Source: Pomacea canaliculata (lineage: Eukaryota; Mollusca; Gastropoda; Architaenioglossa; Ampullariidae). From it: a DNA stretch of 64,000 nt. The notes beneath the pieces are model-generated. The model was given only the letters and a program-made list of their open reading frames with translations, had not been told where the DNA came from and searched no databases. The stretch is from positions 3,162,190 to 3,226,189 of the forward strand of contig NC_037597.1 of assembly GCF_003073045.1 (NCBI RefSeq). The letters are read 5' to 3'. Positions 22,289-34,273 of the stretch are shown in pieces. The stretch's first letter is position 1; each line of letters opens with the position of its first letter. Made by a program: the position numbers and the translations under genes.

Positions 22289-24714
22289 GTGAGTTTTTCA
22301 AACCCGAGGTTAGTACGTGTATAGGTGGACTGCTGTCTGTCTGCCGAGTTGTCCGTTGTTAGTCTCGGCGAGCCTCGACAATGACCGTTACTAAACCAGA
22401 AGCTTTGGGGTCTCATGCCTGGTTTTAGTGGTTAACTGGGAAAAATGGTCTGCCAGCAGTCGAGTCATACAAATGTGTGCATGGATATAGCTAATCAGAA
22501 TGTTTGGACACAGTAGGCTACTTTTTACTTCCAAATCTTCAGGTTAAAATGCAGAAGAGGTCTGAGGTGAAAAGGTTCATGTTAAAATCACCCTGAGAGA
22601 ATAATATGTCCATGTTACTTAACCACGGCCTCATTACCGCAGCTACATTTATCATTTTTTTTCTTCTCTCTCTCTGTGCTTCCTCGAGTAATATGACTAG
22701 GCGGCGAAAAGGAATGTCTTCGTCAATGTTCACTGCATTATCTTTACACTCTATTCCTTCTGTACACCATTAACCTGTAGTTTTAACAGACTTTATCCAA
22801 TGGACTAATTGTTTCAGCGGACCCGTGTCTTTCTTCTCCGTGTCAGAACGGTGGACAGTGTGCAGGGTACGGAAGTGGCTACTTCTGCTTCTGTGTCAAC
22901 GGCTTCTGGGGTTGGAACTGTGAGGTTGGTGAGTACACAATCCACACTGTAACTCTCCACGTGACTCTTGAACATGCAGTGACAGTTCTGTTACATTTTG
23001 TTGTTATTTATGTTGTTCTGACAGGGTAAGTTACTGTTAAAACATTCTCATTATCATTAGTCTATTTACGTATATATGTGTGTGTCCGTTAGGTGACCAC
23101 TGTGCCTCATCTTCCTGTCGAAACGGAGGAACCTGCCAATCGTTGTATTCAGGCTATTCGTGCTCCTGTGCAACTGGTTACGCTGGGTTTAATTGTGACT
23201 TCCGTAAGTAAAACTATTGTAGATACAGTAAACCACTCACAATTCGCTGTACCTACAACCATGTGATTGTTCTCCAGATCCAGCCTTGCTAAAATGACTG
23301 ATGATCAGTCACAGTAAATTGATTTTTAATTAATACTCATAATATTCTGTCAGCCACATCTGACAAAATACACTTTCCTATTTTGATTATTACTGTCATC
23401 CCGCTACAGTGGTCTTTACACTGTACCTGCAGTTTTAACATTCATTTAATGGACTAATTGTTTTATTCCTGTGTCAGCGGACCCGTGTCTTTCTTCGCCA
23501 TGTCAGAACGGTGGACGGTGTGTAAGCTATGGAGGTGTCTACCTCTGTCACTGCTCCAGCACCTACACAGGACTGAGGTGTGAGCGAAGGTGAGTGGACA
23601 GTCCACACTGGAACTCTCCACGTGACCATGTAGTATACAGCATCCCACTTGTGTTGTATTTTTTGTAAACATAAGAGGTGCGAGTTAAGCAGACGATGTA
23701 CACTTCAAATACCAAACACATCAGTCTTAGTCAGCATCCAGCCTGTAACTGAAAAAGGTGTCCTAAACCTAAAAATCAGAGACTTCTATCACCAGCAGCC
23801 ATGATGAACAGCTGTTGAGGGAAATGATCATCACATTGTTTACACACAGTAAACACGTATCACTCTTACCTCCAGGTGATTCTGGGCCTTATTACTGTTA
23901 CAACAAATGTTTTTACTAATATTTTAGTCGATACTAAATTTTGGAATGTGTGACATTTTAATGTAGCGAGTTTTAATGTTTTAATTTTACGGACATTTTA
24001 ATGTCACTCCATTTATTTCTTGGATGAGAAAATGTGCTCAGTAGCAAATTGCTGTTTGTTTATTTAAATGTTGAAGAGCTGAACACTCTGTTGCAGATGC
24101 CAGCTCGCAGGACTTGAACCAGGACTTGAACCAGGACTTCAAGCCAAACACGTCAAAGAAGTCATGTGCTGAATTGATCTGTCCTTTATTCGGTGTTATC
24201 GGTTTTGGCCTCATAGTAATTATCGCCGTTTGTTTCGTGATCACCAAGAAAAGGAAAAGACGACAGCGAGACCTACAGCTTCGTTCTGGAGCTCATGACG
24301 TCAGTGCATACTTTCAGTCGGACACCCGAGTCAGCACCCTCACCTCTGTGTCTGACCACCCCACTGCCGAACACCCGTACAGTGTGCACGATACCAGCAC
24401 AGACAGTCAGACAAGCACGTGTGTCATTGAACACTTTTCTCTGTCGGAACTCGAATCCAGTCATCTCTCTCCTGAGCAGCACATCTCCATGACAACGAGG
24501 AGAGCAGACTAGATGGAGGGTCGGTCAATGACGGGTACGACCACGTCAGAGACCTACCTCCCTCCTACCTGTCTGTGGTGACAGATCCCAGGTACATCCG
24601 TGACGAGGGCGACTCTGTGCAACAGCTGCCATCGTACGATGACGTAGTGGCTGCGGTACGACCATCACTAGCACCCAGTGACGGGAATGTGACGTCAATA
24701 GAGGTGACGTCATG
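22267..24714 (+). pseudogene. Unit 5: EGF-TM-PPxY copy with two frameshifts
   Basis: Exons are 22267-22288 (MSSFNIS), EGF 22818-22928 ([14 protein letters not shown]), EGF 23093-23203 (DHCASSSCRNGGTC), EGF 23478-23589 and a tail exon from 24097. The third EGF exon is 112 nt because of an extra A just before its donor (CGAAG/gtgag, elsewhere CGAG or CAAG). Splicing then meets TGA at 24170-24172, before the helix, giving about 143 aa. A second lesion, a missing C near 24480, would stop the tail at 24512. The original frame continues to 24714 with PPSYLS and LPSYDD. A GACTTGAACCAG duplication gives DLNQDLNQ at the exon start. AATAAA lies at 25210. Two lesions make pseudogene status likelier here than in units 2 and 3. 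Confidence 0.7.
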
Positions 24715-24799
24715 ATCTCACAGAACAGACACGTCATCAGAGACCAACGTTACCTCAGCCTACAGTAGAAACACTACGTCCTTCTTAGAGAATCAACCT

Positions 24800-26214
24800 G
24801 GCTGTCAGTCAGAGCCGACATTGTGACCTTTAACCTTTATCAGCACTGTAGATGACCAACATAGACCCAGTTCATAGAAAACGACCAACAGATTAACAAA
24901 ACAATCAGTCCATGTACCTTGTATGTCTTACACTTAACTATTTTGCTAATTTGTTTTAAAATACATCAGCATGTGTGACCATATTAAACACGAGGAAACT
25001 GTTATCATTGTTACGTTGCCTCTGTCGTCTTTTATCGTATTCCGCGTTTTTATATTTTAATCTTGACAGACTTTTGCACTCATCTCTTTGTTCTGGAAGA
25101 CGTTATACATCAAACAAAAAAGATCAAACAACCAGTTTCTCCGTCTCTCAACCAATGGGATTAGACCTAGACACTGAGAAATAGTGTCAACCAACAACAT
25201 TAGACCAGGAATAAAGGTCGCTTCTCACCATCATTTGTTACCTTGTTTACCACAATTTGCTATTAGTCAAAGTAAACAAGCCCAGGCTTTGTACCCAAAG
25301 TCGTATTCATATTTTTATCAACAAAAAAAAAAAAAACAAACAATATTCGTAGCAGCAACGAGTTTATGACTTTCTGTCAGCAAATGTATTGTATTGAATT
25401 GTTGACGATTTCAATTTCCACCAAATATTTATTTATGTTGCTGTTTTATTTATTTGTGGCAGTCACCTGCTGTGTAGGTCATAACCTACAATAAAATAAC
25501 GATGATGAGAGCCGGAGCTGCGTTAGTTCACACCTCAGTAAGTTGATGATTCTCCTGCATCAGAAACAAATATAGTAACAACATCATGTCCTCCCCCTCC
25601 CCTACCTCACACCAGTCTGGAACTATCGTAAACACGACGATGTTTCTCGTGGTAGCAGTTGAAATATAACATTCACTGGTTCAAATCCCCACGAAAGACT
25701 TAAAAAAAAAAAAAAAAGACATTACGAGACCACTGTGACCCCTGACGTTTGACAATGACAATTTTTTATTAACGAGAGGTAAAGTAAATAAGACATGTTT
25801 TTTTCCATTGAGCTGTCGCCATTTACGGGGGGAAAATAAGCTAAGTAGTTAGGACGTGAAGTTAGTTACATGACGTCACAAGACGCCGCTATACGTCACC
25901 TAACCTCTCATCGTTTCTCGTGTTATCACCGAGGGTATCTAATGTCACAGGTCAAAGTCTTCGTCAGAGGACAGAGTTGTGTGGGGAATTCCCTCGAAAA
26001 TCCGCAGTTAGGTGGGGCACGTGACAGTGCAGTTCGTGTGAGCTGCTCCTCTTATCTCTGTGATGTTGGTCTCTCTCTCACACACACACAGACACACACA
26101 CATGAAAACATGCTACACATACCACACCTGACAAGATTCCTCTCAGTCAAGCCCTCCTGCCCATGTGATATCTATATTTGTCTATACTTAACATTTTTAT
26201 TTCATCGACATCGG
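24800..26214. other. Spacer between units 5 and 6
   Basis: It starts as the common 3' flank and then becomes unique. A possible tRNA-like fragment sits at 25641-25709. Nothing else is supported; frames in it show no family similarity. Confidence 0.5.
25641..25709 (+). repeat. Possible tRNA-derived (SINE-like) fragment with A tail
   Basis: It contains TGGTAGCAGTTG (A-box-like) and GGTTCAAATCC (B-box-like), a partly pairing gtttctc/gaaagac end pair, and a run of A from about 25692. It is short and lacks a recognisable SINE body. Confidence 0.3.
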
Positions 26215-26482
26215 AGTCACGCCGCTACCCGGATGTTGTACCTGGTGACGTCAAAACCGGAGGTGTTGAGCTCGGGTCTCGCTCTGGACCGTGTCGCTGT
26301 AAACAGGTTTTGTATCAGTAATTAGCAGCCAACACACTGAAGCTGCCGTGTACACGTGTCTTCACCGCCAGGTGAGTAGAGTTCACCTGTTGTTGTGTAC
26401 AAAACCACCGACCGACACACTTGGGTAGATCTCACCTGTGCAGCCTCAATGCCAACTACACGCAGTCACGTGATGACTACAG
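26215..26482 (+). repeat. 5' module of unit 6 (diverged)
   Basis: It retains the acccggatgttgta block, the CGCCAG donor near 26370 and a start exon in the same position. The start exon is 34 nt instead of 22, a difference of four codons that keeps the phase-1 donor. Confidence 0.6.
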
Positions 26483-28759
26483 GTGAGCTCTTCACCCCAG
26501 CGCCTTCTACTGTGAAGGTGTTTATTCTCCTTCGTCGTTCATTTACTTTTATTCATGTGTGTATGTGCATGTCGGTGTGTGTGTGTGAGAGAGAGAGGGA
26601 GGGAGAGTACGTGTGTGTGTGTCTATGTGAGTTAGAAGGAGAATGTGTGAGTGTGCGCGCGCGTGGTAGAGTATGCTAGTGTGTTTATGTGTTGTTCGTG
26701 TGTACTTTTAATCGTAGAGAAAAAAAAGAAAAAAATGTGTTTTTCAAAAGATTTAACAAAGAGGTTCACAAAAACACGAGAAGACACGAGATTTCAATCA
26801 GAAACTCCCTTCTAGTTGCCCTTCTATAGCTTCAATATCTGTGATTTCAGTGTGTGTGTGCATGTCCGTGTGTGTGTGTGTGTTTATCCAGTTGAATGGA
26901 AGCTTTAGAGATGATGCAGCTGTGTGTTTGTGTGCAGGCCGGGTGGACTCCTGTCTGTCCTCCCCTTGTCACAATGGCGGGCGATGTACAAGCTACGGAC
27001 GATACTACATTTGCCGTTGTTCCAGCGGCTTCTACGGACTGAGGTGTGATGTTGGTAAGTATTTGTTTACACATTTCAAATATTGAAGGTGTGAATGATC
27101 TGTCAGCATTTGGGACGCTTGTATTTCTGTTGATTGTAACATTCTAAGTGAAGGCTTTACATTTTCTAGTCGAACAAACATGAAACCTGTCCAAATGGCG
27201 ATTCACTGTCCAGTGACCTCACACTTTGCTTCCATTCTTTAGCTGACAGGGTTAGTGTGTTTGTGTGTTTGTGCAACTGTGTATCTATCGTTGGTTTGCT
27301 GTGAAATCATGAACGAAGATAACATGCTTTACATTCACACACACATATTGAAATGTGAAACTATGGTAAGGTACCCATGTACCCACCTCCAGTGTTTGCT
27401 TAGTCTGGCCTTTCAATTATCTGGGCGCCATAGTTTACTTTGGGTGTGTGCATGTGTCTGGGCGTGTGTGTGTGCACACTTGTGTTGGGCGTGAGTGTGG
27501 GTATGTATGTGTGTGCGTGTGTCCACTTGTGTGCGTGTGTGGGCGTGCATGAGGGCGTGCGTGTGTGTGGGTACTTTCCACTGTGCTCTATCAGCTAACC
27601 CCTGCTCCTCACCTCCGTGTCGACACGGAGGAACCTGCCAGCCTCACTCTATTCGTGCTCCTGCCCAGCTGGCTATAGGGGAGTTAACTGTAACTTTTGC
27701 AAGTAAACGTGTGCCCTAGACATGGCCAACCACTCACACTGCGTTGTCCTTACCAGCTTCATCTTCACTCCTAATCCACACACAGCATGAATTGAAATCA
27801 CTGAAATCTATTTACAAATTATCCTGTTTGTAATATTTACAAAGAGGGAACATTTTAATATTTATATTTATGTCACATTCTTAACTCTAGAATATGAGTA
27901 GGGTAAGGTAGAGGTCATCCTTCAGGTCCTGGGGGCCAGCTTTACATGAGGGGGTGTTCCTTTTCTGTCCCTCCCTGCCTTACCTTCCTCAACCCTCTGT
28001 GGAGTCAGGTCCTCACACCTCCCTACTGGATCAACTGGGAGGAAGTTTGCTGTACTAATCGAGAACTGAACCAGGTGGCTGTTAGTTGGGACACAAGCTC
28101 TCTAACCACTGGACTATCCGCTTATGAGAACATAAATTCCACGGAGCTACACCGTCCCTTGGCAGACATAGTCGTGACATGCACTTACAGGATGATACAC
28201 ACCGACCTGCGTCACCGACATGTTCAACATCAGCTTCTATTGTTGCAGCAGCCGACTTGACGACCTTTCGCTGGAGCCCCACGACGCCCACACCAGGAGT
28301 GACAACTGCTGTGGTAACTCCAAACGTCCCCCTGAGTGCAGCGGTCACTTCTGTCGTCGTTGTCGTCATTTTGACATCAATATTTGTCGTCTGCTGCTTG
28401 AGGACGGCCAAAAAACGAAGAGAAACTGCAGCTCGCTTACCTTTGTTCCGAGGGACACCCGAGGCATCAGGATCATTCGTCCGTCTAACCACGGAGGTGT
28501 GGAGATCAGGGTTAGACGAGGATCGGTCAATGACGGGTATGACCCAGCCACAGACTCGCCTCCCCCGTATGTGTCGGTGGTGGCTGACCCGAAGCTCGTC
28601 CACCAGGACAACTCTCAGGAACCGCCGCCATCTTACGAGGAAGTACTGGCGGCGACACGACCACCATCAGCCCCAAGTGACGCGCACGTTACGTCACCAG
28701 ACGCCATGACCTCACAGAAAGAAAACACGTCACAGGAACCCAACACAACCTTAGCGTAG
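26449..28759 (+). pseudogene. Unit 6: diverged EGF-TM-PPxY copy, probably broken
   Basis: Exons are 26449-26482 (MPTTRSHVMTT), EGF 26938-27054 (117 nt, DSCLSSPCHNGGRC), an EGF at about 27595-27698 and a tail exon from 28249. The second EGF starts well (NPCSSPPCRHGGTC) but loses the frame after CQPHS; its donor position reads gcaagt, a possible GC donor. If it is skipped, the helix frame (AAVTSVVVVVILTSIFVVCC, then TAKKRR) runs on to 28709 without PPxY. The frame carrying SPPPYVSVV and PPPSYEEVL runs to 28759. About one base is missing between the two, near 28409-28440. AATAAA lies at 29331. The tail resembles unit 8 (PPPSYEE) more than units 1-5, so unit 6 is an older array member. Confidence 0.6.
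27890..28128 (-). mobile_element. tRNA-derived SINE in a unit 6 intron
   Basis: On the minus strand the element starts near 28125 with TAGTCCAGTGGTTAGAGAGC (A box, about 28097-28119). GGTTCAGTTCTC (B box) follows at 28061-28072, and then a body rich in cctgactccacagagggttg and gggagggac. The promoter boxes and body are typical of tRNA-derived SINEs; the exact 3' end is uncertain. Confidence 0.65.
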
Positions 28760-31358
28760 GAAGGAAATACTACGTCACTAGGAGGGTGAAGTTGTGGCAG
28801 AACACGGAGACGATAGATGACGAGGTTACGTCACTAGTGCACAGAACACGGAGACGATAGATGAGGTTACGTCACTAGTGCACACAACACTGTGTTCGTC
28901 ACGGTCGATGTTTAATCATTCACAAAGTCTGTGACTGTGGTGTAAGCTTTAGTTAGTCCCAAGTGTGTAACCCTGAGCTCTATAAACCCAAGGTTTCCTA
29001 CCCTCGGCTGTGATTTCAGTACCACAGGAATTTCCTAAAACTACTTTGTTGTTGACTACAAAGCAAATCAATCAATTAATTAATTAATCAATCAAGACTT
29101 CGCTGGTTTGTTCCGCAACATCAAGAAGTATGACTTAAAATATCTGTTTATCCTTTTGTGAACCAATCGGATTAATCCAAAGAAACAGTGAATGTGAACT
29201 TACCGGGGTTGAACAGGAGACCCACGGGTTGCAAAGTTCCTACTGATTGAACTCTCCCCTCTCGCCGCATAATCGTTTCATCTTTTTTACTGAAACCAAA
29301 GAAATATGTCGTTTGTCTTTTGTTGGTTTAAATAAAGTTGAATTGATCAATGCGGCTGCAGTGTAACATGACGAGATTATCGGTGGTAGATGTTTGAGTG
29401 ATGCTCCAACAGACGACTGTATCCGCAGTTTATTTCATCGAAATGTTTTGGTGAAACTATGACTTGGATAATAACAAGTCTCGCTGATAGCAGCCATGAC
29501 TTGGGTAATAACAAGCTTTGTTACAAATGCTGAATACTAAACGGTATTCTCGACATCTGTCTTACACATTAACTGTCCAATAACGACAACCGCGACTGGC
29601 ATGAGGTAAAATAGTCTCCCCTTGTCACAATGCTTTCACACTGGAATATTGTGCAAAACATGGTCAAACTTCAAAACGAGTTTACATGCTGATCAGAAGC
29701 ATCTCAATTTTACCAGCAGAAAGAAGAATAACCATAAAGCAAGTAATAAAATAATACAGCAAGAAAAATACTGAAATTATGGATAAAAATATTGAACATT
29801 TATATTTTAATATCATCAGCTTTAACAATATTTTGCATTCCTTCAAATCAAACAGGCCCCCCCCCATCCCAAGTAGTTAGAATAAAGCTTAAGAAATGGT
29901 GATTAAATATAAAAACCACCATAAATGTGGTAACAGCCGGCATTAAACATCATTAACTACCTCAAACCACCCAATGAGTTATGGTATAATATATTGTCAT
30001 TAGTAGTAACCATGGTGGCACACCAACCCTATTCTAGATTCATATAAACAAACAGGTAAGAACTACAATCAGGCTAACATATCCCCTTATAAACAGAAAA
30101 ATTAAAAATAAATAAATGGTATAAAAAGGAGCTTGCTAGTCTATCCTCACTATAATGTAAATAAATTTAAACTAGTGTTATTTTTTAACGGAATTAAAGA
30201 TGGGGCTTTTACATTCTTTCGTAGCGAGAAGTATAAACATGCAGAAGGTAGGAAATTAAATAAATAAAAGCTAAAGTCGAACAGTATACTCAAAAAATAG
30301 TATATCTCCATCACAAAGTGAGTATTTGTCCTGTATCTGTGCATGCGAATTTTTTATTCCGAGAACCTAAGTTGTTCCTTTTCACCGAAGAAAGTGATCT
30401 TTGTTTATTTTACTCAGTTGTAAATCATTCACACTTGGATCGCCTGAGTTGTTTAAATGAAAGTCCGACCTGACAAAGTGATCCCATTTTTTTTTTTTTT
30501 TTTTTTTTTTTTTGTCTGTGAGGGGGTTAGGGTGTTTAACGGGACGTAAGTGGAATAAGAGAAAACTGTGAATGTGAAAAAAAAGAAAGACAAAATGAGA
30601 CTCGAACAGATCTTCAGACAGAAGTTCATTATCAGGAAGAATAGATGTTTATGTCAGCTAATATGAGGGGAGTATTTTTTGGAGAACTAAAAATACTTTT
30701 TAATTAATAAGCTTGATCAATGAGGTCTTAATGATTGCATTATTTCTCTTGTTTGGAATACGTTTCTATGGTTACTCTTGAACTGCTGTTATCACTAGTC
30801 TTATTGTTTAAAGACATAGCCCCTAGGACTTTAAAAAATAGGTCTGCCCCTACCTCCAGGATTACAGAAGTTACTTCTGAATGGACATCTGTTAATAGAA
30901 CCTGCTGCTTTGCTGTGATGTCACCGTAGTTGTTGGCATCACAACCTCGATGTTTGCCATGTTACCTGCAGTCTCAGGTGAAGTCGTGGAGCTTCAGGTA
31001 AGGAAGTCCATCAGACGCCATCGTGACGAGCGCGGACATGTGTTACGAAATCGTGACAACATGAAGAGGGAGGTGTAAAGATCTCCACCCTCTCGAACAA
31101 ACAACCCCAAAGGTAAAACTCCTGACAAGTTGCATTCTACTTCAGAAACTGGCAGATTTATAGCGATTTGTCTCAGTGTTTTATGTTTGTGGACAGGAAG
31201 GTCAGGACAAGAATTGTCTCTTCTTATCAGCCACAGGGAATTTTTCCTTTACACTCAGAGATCCTACCCGAGGTGGGAGAATGATTTTCTTTTTCTCGCA
31301 TTAGACTCGCTTCCAAAAAGCAAACGGTCGTTGCATGATTCGGTGACAAAAGTTGGAC
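28760..31358. other. Spacer between units 6 and 7
   Basis: It contains the unit 6 3' region (two near copies of an agaacacggagacgatagatga block at 28800-28870), an AATAAA at 29331, an (AATT/AATC) stretch near 29070 and a poly-T run at 30489-30513. No gene is supported. Confidence 0.55.
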
Positions 31359-34099
31359 ATGAACCTCGCCAGTCTGTTGCCCTGCCTTCGGCTCTTCATT
31401 CTCGGAGCTGTGCTTATACAAGGTAGGTGTGTTGTGTGACCTGTCTGTGACACTGTGTTGGCAGCAAGTCTTGCATACAGACATTTATACCATACGGAAA
31501 TATCTTTAAACTATTGTACGATGAGCAAGACAGAAAATTGTCGACACTGGCATACAAGATGTGGTTTGAGGACTCACCTGCAAAAGCAAGGTTGTGCTCA
31601 GGAGGACATTAGTGTTGGCGTCCGCTCCCTGATGTTTCTACCGAACATTCTCGTCCTTCTTCTAGACGAATGAGGAAGTAGATGAGATAATAATACAAAA
31701 ATAGAGAAGGCAATTTCTTAGTTAATGCATTTGCATTTGTCTATTCTATGTTTTGCTCTTACTTCACAAAAAGTCAGAACTTTATCAAAGAAAATGATTT
31801 TCACCAATAGTCATGCTGATGGCACGCAGTGGGTTTGTTGTTTTTCTTTTTGCAATAGAGTGTGACTTTCGTTTTGACTATGTATCAGTGTGTTTGTGTG
31901 TGTGTGTGTGTCAGAATGATAAGGAATCTACAGTTTTGATATTTTTGGAATCTTCAGGTGTTAGATGTGACTGTAAACAGCCATGCCAGAATGATGGGGT
32001 GTGTTTCAACGATACTTGCATCTGTAGCACGAACTACACAGGATCGGAATGTCAGATCCGTAAGTATGTTTAGTTAAGGAACCTCCACAATAAATACTGA
32101 CCCTCCCGAGTACTATAAGGCCAACTTAGTACATGGTGAGAGACAAAACAAAATTATGACAAAAGCAAAATTATGACGAACTGCTACTGTCTTTATTACA
32201 TCGAAATCATTTGAACAAGTGATAGAGGAGTGAGATTTTTCCAAGAAGCGAAATTTCCATTTTTAGAGCTTTTAGGTTTTTTTTTTAAATTCTGTATTAT
32301 ATGTAAATCATGTTCAGTTATTTTAAAAAAAAATTCTGAAACCCGCAAGAAACATGTAATAGCCTTGTGTCTGGCGTTTTTCTTCATTTTCTACAAAATC
32401 GAACTGTTTAATCTTAAATTAATAAATATTATTATTTACTGTATGTAAAAAGAACACCACACCTTCTTTGATATCTCCACAAACCATTTAAGGTAAAACC
32501 TGGTGAAAGGTGAAGGTTGAGAAAAAGATGATTAGATTGTTGGGGTTAATTAAAGGCAGACCTGAAGAACCGCCAATGGAACTTTGCAGTTTGTGAATGT
32601 TGAAACATTCCTGATGTCACTTCAGGTCACCCTTGCTCCTCCTCGCCCTGCATGAATGGCGGGAACTGCTCGAAGAGAGGAGACAAGTATCGGTGTGTGT
32701 GTCCTGCTGATTTCTCAGGTTCTCACTGTGAGTGGGGTGAGTACACTAGTGACACTGAGCACTGAGTTATGTTGTTGTTATGAAACTTTCAGAGCTCGTG
32801 TGTAGATGTCAGGACCTTAAGAATCGAATGTTTACATTGAAATGATATTGTCGCGGCTCTCTAAATATTTGCGGGGACTGTATTGGGCCCGAACTGGGGT
32901 GTGTCCTACTGAGCTTGGTTGAGTACTGTGACCATTACTGTTAATATAGATAAGATCAGAGTTATGTAAGAATATGGGTTGAGAGGTTAATGGAAAAAAT
33001 TAGCTAACCCTGTGTGTGTGTGTAATTGTGTATGGGTATGTGTGTGTGTGTTTGTGCTTGTGATTCTATGTGTGTTTGTGCGTGTGATTGTGTGTGGGTT
33101 TGTGTATGTGTGTGTGTTTGTGTGTGTGTGTGTTGCAGTGAACCGTTGCAAGTCGTCTCCATGCCTGAATGCTGGTTCCTGCCGAACTTGGGAGTCCCGC
33201 TACTTCTGTATCTGCTCCACTGCTTTCACCGGCACCAACTGTGAACGTGGTGAGTGACATCCCTACCTTGAGTGTCCAGGTAGTCTCTGTCTCCCTGACC
33301 CTGTGAAGCAAGTGTGTGTCGCATGAAACAATGTCAGTAGGCGCAGGGGCTCATTTGCCATGTCTTCGTGTTCATTGTCTCTATTCATGCTCATGACTGA
33401 GTGCGAGGTCTGTGTATGTGTGAGAGAGAGAGAAGCTTAACTAAAGATGAGATATCACAAAATGGTGATACACTCTGACAATGTGAAGTAACCTATAAGC
33501 AAATCACATTTACATGCATGCACACGATAGATAAATTCTTCTCCGTATTTGACACCAAGACACACACCCTGGACACACCTGTGTACACAAAGCTTTTCAT
33601 TTCATTCTTCACTAAGTTATCTGCACATATCAAGACCACATAAAGATGTCATCATGTTGCAGCTCGCTCCACCTCCCCAGCCCCTACCTCCACCCGCTTA
33701 CCTCACACCCACACCCACTCGTCGTCCCTGGTGCTGCTGGCCGTCGTGGCGGTGCTGCTGGCGCTGGTTGTGGTGACGACGCTGGGCTGGTGTTGTTGGT
33801 GCAAGGTTCGGCGCCGGTATCTCGGGTGCACACGGCCGGCAGGAAGGCAGGATGCGGCTACCCGGGTGCACATCCCAGGGTTCAGCTTCTCCCAGCTGCT
33901 GGAGTCCCAGGGGTCCGGCGAGGTGCAGGGAGGCTTCTACCCGGTGTGGACCACCCCGCCGTCCTACTGCTCCCTGCAAGGTGACACTAAACCTCTGGAA
34001 TTTCCTCCGCCGTATGACGAGCTTGCTTTGGATGCGATCGCAACGCCTGCTGGCGGGAAACCTTTGCAGGGGGCAGAGAACTGGGTGTCGACACGGTGA
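31359..34099 (+). CDS. Unit 7: signal peptide, three EGFs, TM, double PPxY
   Basis: Five exons, 31359-31422, 31958-32059, 32626-32736, 33139-33249 and 33663-34099, are all joined in phase 1. They total 825 nt and 274 aa without a stop. Residues 1-21 form a clear signal peptide ([16 protein letters not shown]...). The first EGF is a compact 102-nt form with an extra leading cysteine ([16 protein letters not shown]), and two ordinary EGFs follow. The helix is [16 protein letters not shown] at about 147-167, then a cysteine- and arginine-rich juxtamembrane stretch ([11 protein letters not shown]). The tail has PPSY (about 228) and PPPYDEL (about 244), 16 residues apart. The last exon is GC-rich, unlike its surroundings. 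The protein is expected at the cell surface, with a tail able to bind WW domains such as those of Nedd4-type ligases. No named orthologue was recognised. Confidence 0.8.
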
Positions 34100-34273
34100 C
34101 CTCCCCTGCTCCGAGAGAACTCAGCGTAGTGGGCAGCACGGAGTTGTCGGTCCCGCCAGAGGAAGCAGCCAGGATGTCTGAAGAACTGACAGAAGGCAAG
34201 AGTGGAGGCGCTGAGGTGTCGCACACACCTGACCAACAGTCAGCAGTGAAAACAGACATCAGTGATGTCTAGA

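Noticed and set aside
28179-28759. Two long overlapping plus-strand frames suggesting a dual-coding gene
   Set aside because: One carries the helix, the other the PPxY tail of the same protein family. A single missing base explains both better than overlapping genes.
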